A stretch of 11,148 nucleotides of DNA from assembly GCA_964358485.1 (NCBI GenBank), contig CAYHPY010000116.1:1-11148 (forward strand). Reading direction: 5' to 3'. Positions 1-7,082 of the stretch are shown piece after piece. Made by a program: the position numbers and the translations under genes. Position 1 is the stretch's first letter. The number at the start of each line of letters is the position of its first letter. Source of the stretch: CAYHPY01 sp964358485 (GTDB taxonomy: Bacteria; Elusimicrobiota; Elusimicrobia; UBA1565; UBA9628). Under the pieces are notes generated by a model, which worked only from the letters and a program-made list of their open reading frames with translations, was not told the origin of the DNA and searched no databases.

Positions 1-113
1 AAAAAATGGGCGCCCGGGGCCGCGAGGCCGCCCGGGCCTACGGAGCCGACGCCCTCGCGCGCAATACGGGAGAGCTTTACCGGGCCTTGCTGGCCCAAGG
101 AGAGAAGACATGA
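1..113 (+). CDS. Glycosyltransferase, C-terminal end (partial)
   Basis: Only the last 36 codons are in the window; the reading frame enters at base 3 and stops at TGA 111-113. The tail contains MGARGREAARAYGA and then NTGELYRALLAQ. Seen: a basic helix followed by an 'LYRALL' helix. Known: GT4/GT1-type (GT-B fold) glycosyltransferases commonly end in a 'mG..ar..v...f' helix followed by '..l..lY..ll', so a glycosyltransferase of a surface-glycan cluster is the best reading. The stop overlaps the next start as ATGA (110-113), which implies translational coupling with the epimerase gene. Too little is present to infer donor or acceptor sugar. Assignment is moderate because no catalytic motif is visible. 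Confidence 0.6.
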   Translation, partial: KMGARGREAARAYGADALARNTGELYRALLAQGEKT

Positions 114-1090
114 AAACCCTCATCACCGGCGGGGCCGGATTCATCGGCTCACACCTCAGCGAATACCTTCTTTCCAAAGGGGACCGGGTGACCATTATCG
201 ATGACCTGTCCACCGGCTCGATCGAAAACATAGCGCACCTCAAGACCGACAAAAAATTCACCTACCGGATCGACACCGTCATGAACCGCCCGCTCTTAGC
301 CGAGCTCATCGATGACTGCGACCGGATCTTCCATTTGGCCGCCGCGGTCGGCGTTCGCCTGATCGTCGAAAGTCCGGTGCGGACCATCGAGACCAACATC
401 CGGGCCACGGAATTGGTCCTTGAACTGGCGAACAAGAAAAACCGGAAGGTGCTCGTCGCTTCGACCTCCGAGGTCTACGGAAAATCCACCGACGTTCCGT
501 TCCGGGAAGACGGAGATCTGGTCATCGGCGCGACGACCAAAGGGCGGTGGAGCTATGCCTGCTCCAAGGCCGTCGACGAATTTTACGCCCTAGCCTATTG
601 GAAAGAGAAGAAATGCCCGGTGCTGATCGCCCGCCTGTTCAACACCGTCGGCCCCCGCCAGACCGGCCGCTATGGGATGGTCATGCCCACTTTCGTGCGG
701 CAGGCACTGGCCGGGCAACCGATAACCGTTTACGGGGACGGCCGCCAACGGCGCTGCTTTACCCATGTCAAGGACTGCGTCTGGGCCCTGGCGCATCTGA
801 TGAAGGAACCCAAGGCCGTCGGGCAAGTCTACAATGTCGGCTCCCGGCAGGAGGTTTCCATTGGGGAACACGCCCGCATGGTCCGGCGCAGAACCGGCTC
901 CAAGTCCCCGATCAAACTCATCCCCTACGGCCAAGCCTACGAGGAGGGCTTCGAGGATATGCCCCGCCGGGTGCCCGACCTTAAAAAAATCGGCCGCCTC
1001 ATCGGCTACAAGCCCACCCGGAGCCTGGAAAACATCATCGACGACGTCATCCGAAACTCCCAGAGCGACGGGACGGAGGCGAACTCATAA
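110..1090 (+). CDS. NAD-dependent nucleotide-sugar epimerase/dehydratase (extended SDR)
   Basis: A 326-residue cytosolic enzyme of the extended short-chain dehydrogenase family, of normal length. It should oxidise and re-reduce a nucleotide-linked sugar (4-epimerase, 4,6-dehydratase or UDP-glucuronate decarboxylase-like chemistry). Seen: the NAD-binding glycine motif GGAGFIGSHL at residues 7-16, acidic DDLSTG at 31-36 for the NAD ribose, HLAAAVGV at 75-82, TSEVYG at 119-124, and the catalytic pair Y149-x3-K153 in YACSK. NTVGPRQ (178-184) and the RRVPDLKKI segment near 286-294 fit the sugar-nucleotide-binding C-terminal part of the UDP-glucose epimerase/UDP-xylose synthase group. The ATG at 110 follows AAGGAGA (97-103) with GGAG seven bases upstream, and overlaps the preceding stop as ATGA. 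The stop TAA (1088-1090) overlaps the likely start of the next gene. The exact sugar product cannot be fixed from sequence alone. Confidence 0.92.
   Translation: MKTLITGGAGFIGSHLSEYLLSKGDRVTIIDDLSTGSIENIAHLKTDKKFTYRIDTVMNRPLLAELIDDCDRIFHLAAAVGVRLIVESPVRTIETNIRATELVLELANKKNRKVLVASTSEVYGKSTDVPFREDGDLVIGATTKGRWSYACSKAVDEFYALAYWKEKKCPVLIARLFNTVGPRQTGRYGMVMPTFVRQALAGQPITVYGDGRQRRCFTHVKDCVWALAHLMKEPKAVGQVYNVGSRQEVSIGEHARMVRRRTGSKSPIKLIPYGQAYEEGFEDMPRRVPDLKKIGRLIGYKPTRSLENIIDDVIRNSQSDGTEANS
1075..1090 (+). promoter_or_regulatory. Shine-Dalgarno and apparent ATA start at the epimerase/transferase junction
   Basis: GGAGG at 1075-1079 is followed by seven bases and then ATAA (1087-1090), where TAA is the epimerase stop. 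The same seven-base gap precedes the ATGA junctions at 110-113 and 1097-1100 of the last kilobase (11097-11100). A single G-to-A change would turn ATGA into ATAA: the upstream stop survives (TGA to TAA) but the start becomes ATA. From 1087 the transferase has 31 residues before its 'VAQP' motif, close to E. coli WecA (33 before 'VDKP' as I recall it). From the first conventional start, GTG 1114, there are only 22, and no Shine-Dalgarno precedes it. Confidence 0.5.
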
Positions 1091-1113
1091 ATCCCGCCCT
1101 GCTCGCGGCCGGC

Positions 1114-2871
1114 GTGTCCTTGGCCGCGACCGTCGCCCTCGTCCCCCTGGCGGGGCGGTTGGCCGTCGCCCTCGGGGTCGTCGCCCAGCCCCGGTCGGAC
1201 CGGTGGAGCGGCCGCCCCACCCCTCTTCTTGGGGGATTGGCCGGCTTCGCCGGCTATGCCCTGCCCCTGCCTTTTTTCCTCCCGGCTGGGGCCTCGGTTT
1301 GGTGGGTGGTCCTTGCGGGCTTCCTTCTTCTGGCCCTGGGGGCGTGGGACGATAAACACCGCCTGCCGCCCCAAACCAAACTCATCGGCCAGATCGTCGC
1401 GGCCTGCCTGCTGGTCGCAGGCAACCACGGGTTCCGACTCTGGCCGTTGGACGTCCTAGCCTCCTTGGTCTCGATCTTTTGGGTCGTCGCGGTCATTAAC
1501 GCGGTCAACCTCATGGACAACATGGACGGCCTGGCTCCGGGGGTCAGCCTTATCGCCGTGGCCTATCTCACCTATATCCTTACGGCGGCCGGACGACCGA
1601 GCCAGGCGATTCTCGCCGCGTCTCTCGGCGGAGCCCTGCTCGGTTTTCTCTTCTACAACTTCCCGCCGGCCCGTATTTTCCTGGGAGATTCAGGTTCGCT
1701 ATCCGTCGGAGTGACTTTGGCCGCATTGACTTTATCTTCCTCCCTGATCGCCGAGCAGAAGCTTGGAGCCTTTTCAGCCCTCCTGGGACCCGCCTTGGTC
1801 ATGGCCATCCCCCTGCTGGACGTCACATTGGTCTCAGTAACGAGGATTCTTTCCGGGCGCCCCATAACCCAGGGGGGGAAAGACCATTCCTCCCACCGCC
1901 TCGTCAAAATGGGGCTTTCGGAAACCAAGGCGGTTCTCCTTCTCTACGCGCTCTCCGCGGCCTCGGGCGGCGGCGCGATTTTCGTCTCCACCCACTGGAA
2001 CTTCGATTTCAGCGTAGTCCTGGTCCCGTTGCTCTGGGTGGGGCTCGGAATTTTCTTCGTCTATCTAGCCCGTTTTCACATGGTGGAGAAACCAGCCGCA
2101 AATCCCACGGCTCCGGAAGGCGGTCGGGTCTCCTTGATTCTGGGCATGGCCTTCAAACGGAGAATCCTGGAAGTCCTGATGGATGTGGGCCTGGTCTTCG
2201 CGTGTTTTTGGCTGGCCTACCTCCTTCGTTTTGATTTCGACCTCCTGCCCGAATACCGGGACCAGATCATCGCCTTGCTGCCGTTCGTCATCGGGTCGGC
2301 GTTGGTGTGCTTTCAGTTTTCCGGGCTCTACGGGGGTTTCTGGGAACATCAGGGCATGCGGGATGTCGGAAGCTTCGTCCGGGCCGCCGCTTTATCGGCG
2401 GGGAGCGCTCTGCTTTTCGCGGTCCTGGTCTACCGTTTCGAACGCTTTCCCCGCTCGATATTCCTGATTTACGGGGTCTTTTTGCTTCTCGGCATCGCCG
2501 CGACCCGGGCTTCCTTCCGCCTTTTGGAAATTTCCCTATCCCCGGGCGCCACCCATCGCCTCCCGGTTCTCATCTATGGAATCGGGGACCTCGGCCTGAC
2601 CGCTTTCCATGAATTGAGCGGCCGCCAAGGCCTGTTTCGCCCCGTCGGATTCCTGCATGACGACCCCGAAAAAAAAGGCTTGAAGATCAACGGCCTCCCG
2701 ATTTTGGGCCCGTTGAAGGATCTCCCGGAAATTTCCCGAACCACCCAATTCGCGAAGGTCATCGTGGCCTGCCCCCTCAAGGACGACGCCTCCGAATTTC
2801 TGCGGTCCTTCGCCCGCGAGCATGACCGGGAAATCATCCTGTTCCAGATTTCCTACCGCACCCTGGCCTGA
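1114..2871 (+). CDS. Fusion of WecA/MraY-type phosphoglycosyl transferase with CapD/WbaP-type N-terminal membrane-Rossmann region
   Basis: Inner-membrane enzyme expected to transfer a sugar-1-phosphate from a UDP-sugar to undecaprenyl phosphate, starting a glycan. Coordinates use the first conventional start (GTG); an ATA at 1087 is better placed (separate entry). Residue numbers are from GTG. The first ~320 residues are a polytopic WecA/MraY family domain with its motifs: PTPLLGGLA (35-43), AWDDKHRLPPQTK (77-89, catalytic DD 79-80), NAVNLMDNMDGLA (129-141), FLGDSGS (189-195) and KDHSSHRL (256-263). After a linker (322-347), residues 348-472 form further membrane segments with GLYGGFWEH and FPRSIFLIYG, as in CapD/WbaP-like proteins. 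Residues 482-554 form a nucleotide-binding-like fold (LIYGIGDLG, GFLHDDPEKKG, KVIVACP). The protein stops there, so neither the CapD dehydratase domain nor the WbaP transferase domain is present. The family call is firm; the role of the second half is unknown. Confidence 0.88.
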   Translation: MSLAATVALVPLAGRLAVALGVVAQPRSDRWSGRPTPLLGGLAGFAGYALPLPFFLPAGASVWWVVLAGFLLLALGAWDDKHRLPPQTKLIGQIVAACLLVAGNHGFRLWPLDVLASLVSIFWVVAVINAVNLMDNMDGLAPGVSLIAVAYLTYILTAAGRPSQAILAASLGGALLGFLFYNFPPARIFLGDSGSLSVGVTLAALTLSSSLIAEQKLGAFSALLGPALVMAIPLLDVTLVSVTRILSGRPITQGGKDHSSHRLVKMGLSETKAVLLLYALSAASGGGAIFVSTHWNFDFSVVLVPLLWVGLGIFFVYLARFHMVEKPAANPTAPEGGRVSLILGMAFKRRILEVLMDVGLVFACFWLAYLLRFDFDLLPEYRDQIIALLPFVIGSALVCFQFSGLYGGFWEHQGMRDVGSFVRAAALSAGSALLFAVLVYRFERFPRSIFLIYGVFLLLGIAATRASFRLLEISLSPGATHRLPVLIYGIGDLGLTAFHELSGRQGLFRPVGFLHDDPEKKGLKINGLPILGPLKDLPEISRTTQFAKVIVACPLKDDASEFLRSFAREHDREIILFQISYRTLA

Positions 2872-2875
2872 TTTC

Positions 2876-2906
2876 TTTACACCAATCAATAAATATGTAA
2901 TAGAAT
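2876..2906 (+). promoter_or_regulatory. Candidate sigma70-type promoter for the FecR/barrel gene
   Basis: The gap between the transferase stop and the next gene is sharply AT-rich against its surroundings. It contains TTTACA (2876-2881, five of six against TTGACA) and TAGAAT (2901-2906, five of six against TATAAT), 19 bases apart, which is longer than the ideal 17. Transcription would begin near 2913, leaving only about seven bases before ATG 2920 and no visible Shine-Dalgarno. The barrel gene may therefore be transcribed separately from the polysaccharide genes with a very short leader. Confidence 0.4.
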
Positions 2907-2919
2907 CCTGCTACTTTTG

Positions 2920-4569
2920 ATGCGCATGGCCAACAAGGCGCTTTCCCTCGCGGCGGTCGCATGCCTGCTGCTGACCGCCGTCGACTCCCGGGCCGCCGGG
3001 CCGACCCTGCAGGTCGTCAGTTTCACCGGCGAACTCAAAATACTGACCGGAAATTCCATCATCGTCTTGAAACCCGGCTCCCCGGGCTTTTCTTTGCCAC
3101 CGGGCTCCGATGTGACCATTCTAGGAGGGGAGGCCCTCCTGATGTCGGGCGGCGCCATTATCAAGGCCGAGCAGGATGACCGGTTCATTTTCCTCACGGG
3201 AGACGGACGGCCTTTGCTTTCGGTTCAAGCCGGCCTGATTGAAATCACGGAGGAGGGCCGGACGAAATCCTACGGCCCGGGACAGCTGGCGGCCCTGGGC
3301 CGTGCCGCTCCGGCCGTGGCGCCCCAGCCTCCGGCCCCCGATGTTTCACCCGTCGCGGAGGTTCCGCCCCCCGCCCCAACCCCCGTCGGCCCCTCCATCG
3401 CATTCCCCGAACCCCCGCCGGAACCGTCTTCTTCCAGGCTAAAAGTGCAGATCGAGCTTCACCCTTCCGGCTCACTCCGACAAACTTACGATTCCAACAT
3501 CTATCTCGTGCCCCCCGACAAGCCCAACGGCGAGATCGTGGGCGGAGGGGTTCGGAGTGCTTGGATTACGACCGCCAACCTGGGCTTGAAGGTCAAAGCC
3601 CCGCTCAGTCGGCGCCACCTTTTGGAAGCCGATTACGCAGCTTCCCTGATCAAATATTCCAAACAGGCGGGCGCCAACGATTCCGCCAATCAGAGTGTCT
3701 TGGGGGCCTATAATTTCGAGGGCCGGTCTTTTTCCGCCCGCGCCTTCGACTCCTACATTAACACCGAGGACCCCGCCTTCAGCGAACTGTTGGCCCGGGA
3801 ACGGCGCTGGCAAAACACGGCGGGGGCGTCGGCCCTGCTCAGGTCCGGCCGAAGCCTCATATACGGCCTCGACGGCCAGCACACCGTTCATAAATACCTC
3901 AGCCGCACCCTGGGGGGCTTCCTCAACCGCTACGAGCAGACCTTCGGGGGAAGCGTTGGGGTCGAACTCCAGCCGAAAACCAAGGTCTTCGCGGCTTACC
4001 ATCGCAACATCATCCACTACTCGGCCAGCCGGGCGGCCAATTCCAAGGGCCACGCGCTGGAACTCGGCATCGACGGGGATATTACACCCCTGCTCCATGG
4101 AAAGATCTCCGGGGGATTTCACTACCGGAAATACGACAATCCCTCCGGCTCGGTGACCCAGGAACTGCTGACCTGGCAAACCGCCATCGACCTAAAATAT
4201 CAGGTCGCCCGGCGAACGATGCTGTCTTTGACCGCGGCCCGAAGCGTCAATGAAGCCACTTTCGGTACAAACCGGTTCTCGGTGGGCAACGCCGTCAATT
4301 TCGGGGTCCGGCACTCCTTGCGCAAAGTGGCTGTGGGCGCCGACGCGGGGGTCTCCATCGACCGCTACCCCGAATCCTCCACGGCGGGAGGCCTATCGGC
4401 CAACCGCCGCGACGACACCTATTCCTGGGGCCTCAACGCCTCATACAAAATCCGGGAATGGCTATCGTCGGGGGTCTTCTTCAACCGCATGCAGAGGCAC
4501 TCGATCTTCTCCCGCCAGTTCAACTACGAGGTCAACCGAACCTCGCTGGAGTTCAAGGTCACCTTCTAA
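2920..4569 (+). CDS. Exported FecR-domain protein with outer-membrane beta-barrel
   Basis: About 549 residues. Numbering here starts at TTG 2917, which lies in frame directly before ATG 2920; ATG 2926 is another possible start. Seen in order: a signal peptide (residues 4-26, hydrophobic LSLAAVACLLLTAV, likely cleavage near DSRA/AG). Then a compact FecR-like region (30-128) of short beta-strands, with VVSFTGELKIL, LPPGSDVTIL and SYGPGQLAALG. A Pro/Ala-rich linker (129-172) follows, then about 378 residues of alternating strands ending in LEFKVTF. The terminal Phe is the usual outer-membrane insertion signal. LRQTYDSNIYL (187-197) resembles the 'rYDsNv' opening of BBP2-type barrels often found in exopolysaccharide clusters. 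Inference: an outer-membrane component tied to the upstream glycan genes. There is no FecI-type sigma-factor gene nearby, so a FecR signalling role is doubtful. Its stop overlaps the convergent methyltransferase stop by four bases. Confidence 0.8.
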   Translation: MRMANKALSLAAVACLLLTAVDSRAAGPTLQVVSFTGELKILTGNSIIVLKPGSPGFSLPPGSDVTILGGEALLMSGGAIIKAEQDDRFIFLTGDGRPLLSVQAGLIEITEEGRTKSYGPGQLAALGRAAPAVAPQPPAPDVSPVAEVPPPAPTPVGPSIAFPEPPPEPSSSRLKVQIELHPSGSLRQTYDSNIYLVPPDKPNGEIVGGGVRSAWITTANLGLKVKAPLSRRHLLEADYAASLIKYSKQAGANDSANQSVLGAYNFEGRSFSARAFDSYINTEDPAFSELLARERRWQNTAGASALLRSGRSLIYGLDGQHTVHKYLSRTLGGFLNRYEQTFGGSVGVELQPKTKVFAAYHRNIIHYSASRAANSKGHALELGIDGDITPLLHGKISGGFHYRKYDNPSGSVTQELLTWQTAIDLKYQVARRTMLSLTAARSVNEATFGTNRFSVGNAVNFGVRHSLRKVAVGADAGVSIDRYPESSTAGGLSANRRDDTYSWGLNASYKIREWLSSGVFFNRMQRHSIFSRQFNYEVNRTSLEFKVTF

Positions 4570-5273
4570 ACAGCGTCCAAGGCCAGCACCCGGTGATACG
4601 CCAGGCCCGGGAAAGGAATGTCCCAGGCCCCCGCGGGCCGAAAGCACTCCGCGCATAAGGCCAGGATCTCGTCGGCGCCCAGCTCGTTGCGGTGCCACTC
4701 TTCCAGCATTTGGTCGGACATCGGGTATTCCCCGGCGACCCAGCCCTTGAGCCCCAAGGCGACGACCACGCGCTTGGTGGCGTTGATGAGGGCCTCATTG
4801 GGCAAGGTGAGCACGATCCGCGCCCCGGGACGGGCCACCCGGCGGATCTCGGCGATGACGGCCGCGGGCTCGATGACGTGCTCCAGGACCTCCGAGCAGA
4901 CCACCCGGTCAAAGGAAGCCGCGGGAAAGGGGAGAACCTCGGCCGGGGCCAGTTGGAACTCAAAGCCCGTCCGTCCGGCGACCCGCGCGCGGGCCTGTTT
5001 CAGCAGGGTCTCGGAGAGGTCCACCCCGACCACGCGACGGCCGGAGAGCCTCTCCAGGAGGTTTCCGGGGCCGCAGCCCAGGTCCAGGACGTCATGGGAA
5101 GGGCCGCAGGCCAGGGCTTTGCGGGTCCGTTCCAGGCGCAAGCCCTCGATCCAGCGGATGAGGGGCCCGGAGCGGGTGATGAAGGCGTCGGGATCGTAGC
5201 GCCGAGCCATGTCCTCGTTCCATTGGGCGTGGCGCTCCAGGGCCTCGCGGGAGGGAGTGGGACGGTCGGTCAC
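4566..5273 (-). CDS. Class I SAM-dependent methyltransferase
   Basis: A 235-residue soluble methyltransferase of the UbiE/UbiG-like (Methyltransf_11) type. Seen: SAM-binding motif I DVLDLGCGPGN (61-71), the acidic end of strand 2 in VVGVDLS (81-87, D85), the AEVLPFPAASFDRVVCSEVL segment (111-130) with a following EHV, and RPGARIVLTLPNE (148-160). The divergent C-terminus, which would choose the acceptor, gives no clear clue, so a lipid, quinone, glycan or small molecule are all possible. The start is GTG (5273-5271); the in-frame TAG four codons upstream excludes a longer form. No Shine-Dalgarno is visible. On this strand TAGAAT ends six bases before GTG, so a leaderless transcript is conceivable. 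It lies 33 bp downstream of the coiled-coil/propeller gene on the same strand, and its TAG overlaps the stop of the convergent barrel gene (4566-4569). Confidence 0.9.
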   Translation of the reverse strand: MTDRPTPSREALERHAQWNEDMARRYDPDAFITRSGPLIRWIEGLRLERTRKALACGPSHDVLDLGCGPGNLLERLSGRRVVGVDLSETLLKQARARVAGRTGFEFQLAPAEVLPFPAASFDRVVCSEVLEHVIEPAAVIAEIRRVARPGARIVLTLPNEALINATKRVVVALGLKGWVAGEYPMSDQMLEEWHRNELGADEILALCAECFRPAGAWDIPFPGLAYHRVLALDAV

Positions 5274-5290
5274 CGGAAAATTCTAGCATT

Positions 5291-5307
5291 AAGCCCGGGA
5301 AGGGCTT
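5291..5307 (-). terminator. Short hairpin between propeller-protein gene and methyltransferase gene
   Basis: AAGCCC (5291-5296) and GGGCTT (5302-5307) form a perfect 6-bp stem with a 5-base loop directly after the stop codon of the upstream gene. Read on the - strand it is followed by a moderately T-rich stretch ending in TTTT. This could be a weak intrinsic terminator or an mRNA-end hairpin that separates methyltransferase expression. The T-tract is interrupted, so support is limited. Confidence 0.3.
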
Positions 5308-7082
5308 CAGCGCCGGCCGACCTTGGAGAGGCGGGACTCGGGAAGCTCCAGGATTTCCGAGGAGCGTTCCCGCCCCAGCCACACCCGCCCGCCCCGGCGG
5401 GCGAAAGCCGAGAGGGGCCCGGTGCCGTTATCCAGGAAGTCCGCGCCCAGGACTTCGATGGGGCTCAAGGTGGAATCCCGCAGGTGCCGGATGACGACCC
5501 GGCGATCGGAATCCGCGGTCCAGATGCCCTCGGGCGCCGAGTGGATGGCCGCCACCCGGAAATCGGCCGGGTAGGTGTTTAAGACCGTCAAATCCTCATC
5601 CGGGGCGTGCTGGAAAATCCGGCCGGGGGAATCGGCCGACCAAAGGTAGGTTCCGTCCCAATACAGGGCCCCCGGGTTCTCTCCGGGGCTGGGCCAAATC
5701 TTTTCAGGGGTAAGCCCCACGCCCACCCGCCAAAGCTGGATCTCCCGCTTCCAGGAATCCGTCAGATAGAGGGCCTCCCCGGCCACGGCCATGCCCGTGA
5801 TGTGCGCCCCCGCAAGGGCGTAGCGCTTCTTGACCTTCAGGACCCCGTCCTCCAGCCTTAGACGGTAAATGGCCTCCTGCTTCCAATCGGCCGCCCAGAG
5901 TTCGTTCCCGGACCAGACCAAAGCGCTGGGGTTGGAAAAAGGCACGGAATGGCGGACGAGCTTGGGTTTGGACAATAGGAAGAAAGCCCCGGTCCAGGAC
6001 AGCAGGGCGGCCAGCGCCAAGGCCGCGATCCTCGGCCCCCGGGAGCGCGCGGGCGCGGGCGGGGCCGCGGGAAGGGCCGCGGGCAAGGACGCGGGGGGGG
6101 CCGCGGGCAACGCCGGGGGGGGAACGGGGAGGGGAGACGGACGCTCTTGTTCAGTCTTGAGTTGGGACCGCTCCTCGGCCAGTTCCCGGCGTTGGCGGGC
6201 GCGCTCCTCGTCGAGTTCCTTGTAAAGCTTGGCGCGGTCCGCGTCGAACTGGGCTGAGATCTTGCGCTTTTCCTCCTCCAAAACGGCGTTGAGCTCCGCC
6301 CGGGCCGGACCCAGGCGCAATTCCAGCTCGCGCGCGGCCTTGAGGGCGGCCTCGGCCTCGCGCCGCATGTGTTCGGCGGCCTCGGTCGCCTCGGAGGTCC
6401 GGGCCAGGAGGTGCTCCCGTTCCTGATCCAGGCCACGGCGCTGTTGTTCCAAGCGGATCATGACCTCGGCCTCATGGGCCTTGGCCTTTTGAGCCTCGTC
6501 GGCCAGCCGCAAGGCCTCCGCCTGGTGCCGGCGCGTCTCCTCGGCGCGGTCGCGCAGGGAGGCCTCATAGCGCTCCTGGGCCTGGCGAAGCTCGGCCTCC
6601 TTGCCGGCCAAGGTCGGCTCCACGGAGTCCAGGCGCTCCTTGAACAACCGCGCCTGCGTCGACCAAGATTCCAACTGCAATTTGCTTTCCTCGAGGGCGG
6701 TCAGCGCGTGGCGGTGCGCCTGGGCCGTCACCTTCAAAGTTTCCTCGAGCTCCGCGGCCCGGGCCTTGGCCGCCGCGGTCTCCGCGGCGGCGGCGGGGGC
6801 GGCTTCCCGGTGCAGGGTGATTTCCTTGCGCAGGTCCTCGAGGCGGACCGCGTCGCGTTCCCGGGCGCGCCGCTCCTCCTCCACCGACCGCGTCAGGAGG
6901 GCCACCCGGCTTTTCATTTCCTCGAGGAGGCCCTCCAGCCGGACGCGGTCGATCGCCGCCGAGGGTGAGGGGGATCCCTGGGCGGGGAGGGGCGCGGCCG
7001 GGGCGGCGGAAGGCGCCGCCGGGGCGCGCGCGTCCCGGGCCAGGCGCAGAACCTCCTCCACTTCCTTCTTGAAATCTCTCAT
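5307..7082 (-). CDS. Membrane-anchored coiled-coil protein with C-terminal beta-propeller-like domain
   Basis: About 591 residues, not matched to a named family. Seen in order: an amphipathic N-terminal helix (MRDFKKEVEEVLRLARDA), an Ala/Pro linker (20-43), and a long Glu/Arg/Ala coiled coil (about 45-315). A Pro/Ala linker (315-346) precedes a single membrane helix (about 352-371, IAALALAALLSWTGAFFLL). A beta-rich C-terminal domain (about 380-585) carries five repeats with cores LWAAD, LYLTD, LWSAD, IWTAD and VWLGR spaced roughly 40-47 residues. This pattern resembles NHL/Vgb-like propeller blades, giving five blades or a partial propeller. There is no signal peptide and the membrane helix follows ARSRGPR, so the coil is probably cytoplasmic and the propeller periplasmic. 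ATG 7082 overlaps the upstream stop as TGATG, implying coupling and a stoichiometric partner; TTG 7085 is the alternative start. No catalytic residues are apparent. Confidence 0.8.
   Translation of the reverse strand: MRDFKKEVEEVLRLARDARAPAAPSAAPAAPLPAQGSPSPSAAIDRVRLEGLLEEMKSRVALLTRSVEEERRARERDAVRLEDLRKEITLHREAAPAAAAETAAAKARAAELEETLKVTAQAHRHALTALEESKLQLESWSTQARLFKERLDSVEPTLAGKEAELRQAQERYEASLRDRAEETRRHQAEALRLADEAQKAKAHEAEVMIRLEQQRRGLDQEREHLLARTSEATEAAEHMRREAEAALKAARELELRLGPARAELNAVLEEEKRKISAQFDADRAKLYKELDEERARQRRELAEERSQLKTEQERPSPLPVPPPALPAAPPASLPAALPAAPPAPARSRGPRIAALALAALLSWTGAFFLLSKPKLVRHSVPFSNPSALVWSGNELWAADWKQEAIYRLRLEDGVLKVKKRYALAGAHITGMAVAGEALYLTDSWKREIQLWRVGVGLTPEKIWPSPGENPGALYWDGTYLWSADSPGRIFQHAPDEDLTVLNTYPADFRVAAIHSAPEGIWTADSDRRVVIRHLRDSTLSPIEVLGADFLDNGTGPLSAFARRGGRVWLGRERSSEILELPESRLSKVGRR

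Noticed and set aside
3472..4179. 235-codon - strand frame opposite the barrel gene
   Set aside because: It lies wholly within the barrel coding sequence, has no recognisable motif, and the + strand frame explains the region.
4692..5582. 296-codon + strand frame opposite the methyltransferase and propeller end
   Set aside because: It crosses the boundary of two supported - strand genes and has low-complexity shadow composition.
5960..6130. Possible frameshift at the G/C-rich Pro/Ala stretch of the propeller protein
   Set aside because: Coil, linker, membrane helix and propeller all stay in one frame, so the repeats in this stretch simply encode a Pro/Ala linker.
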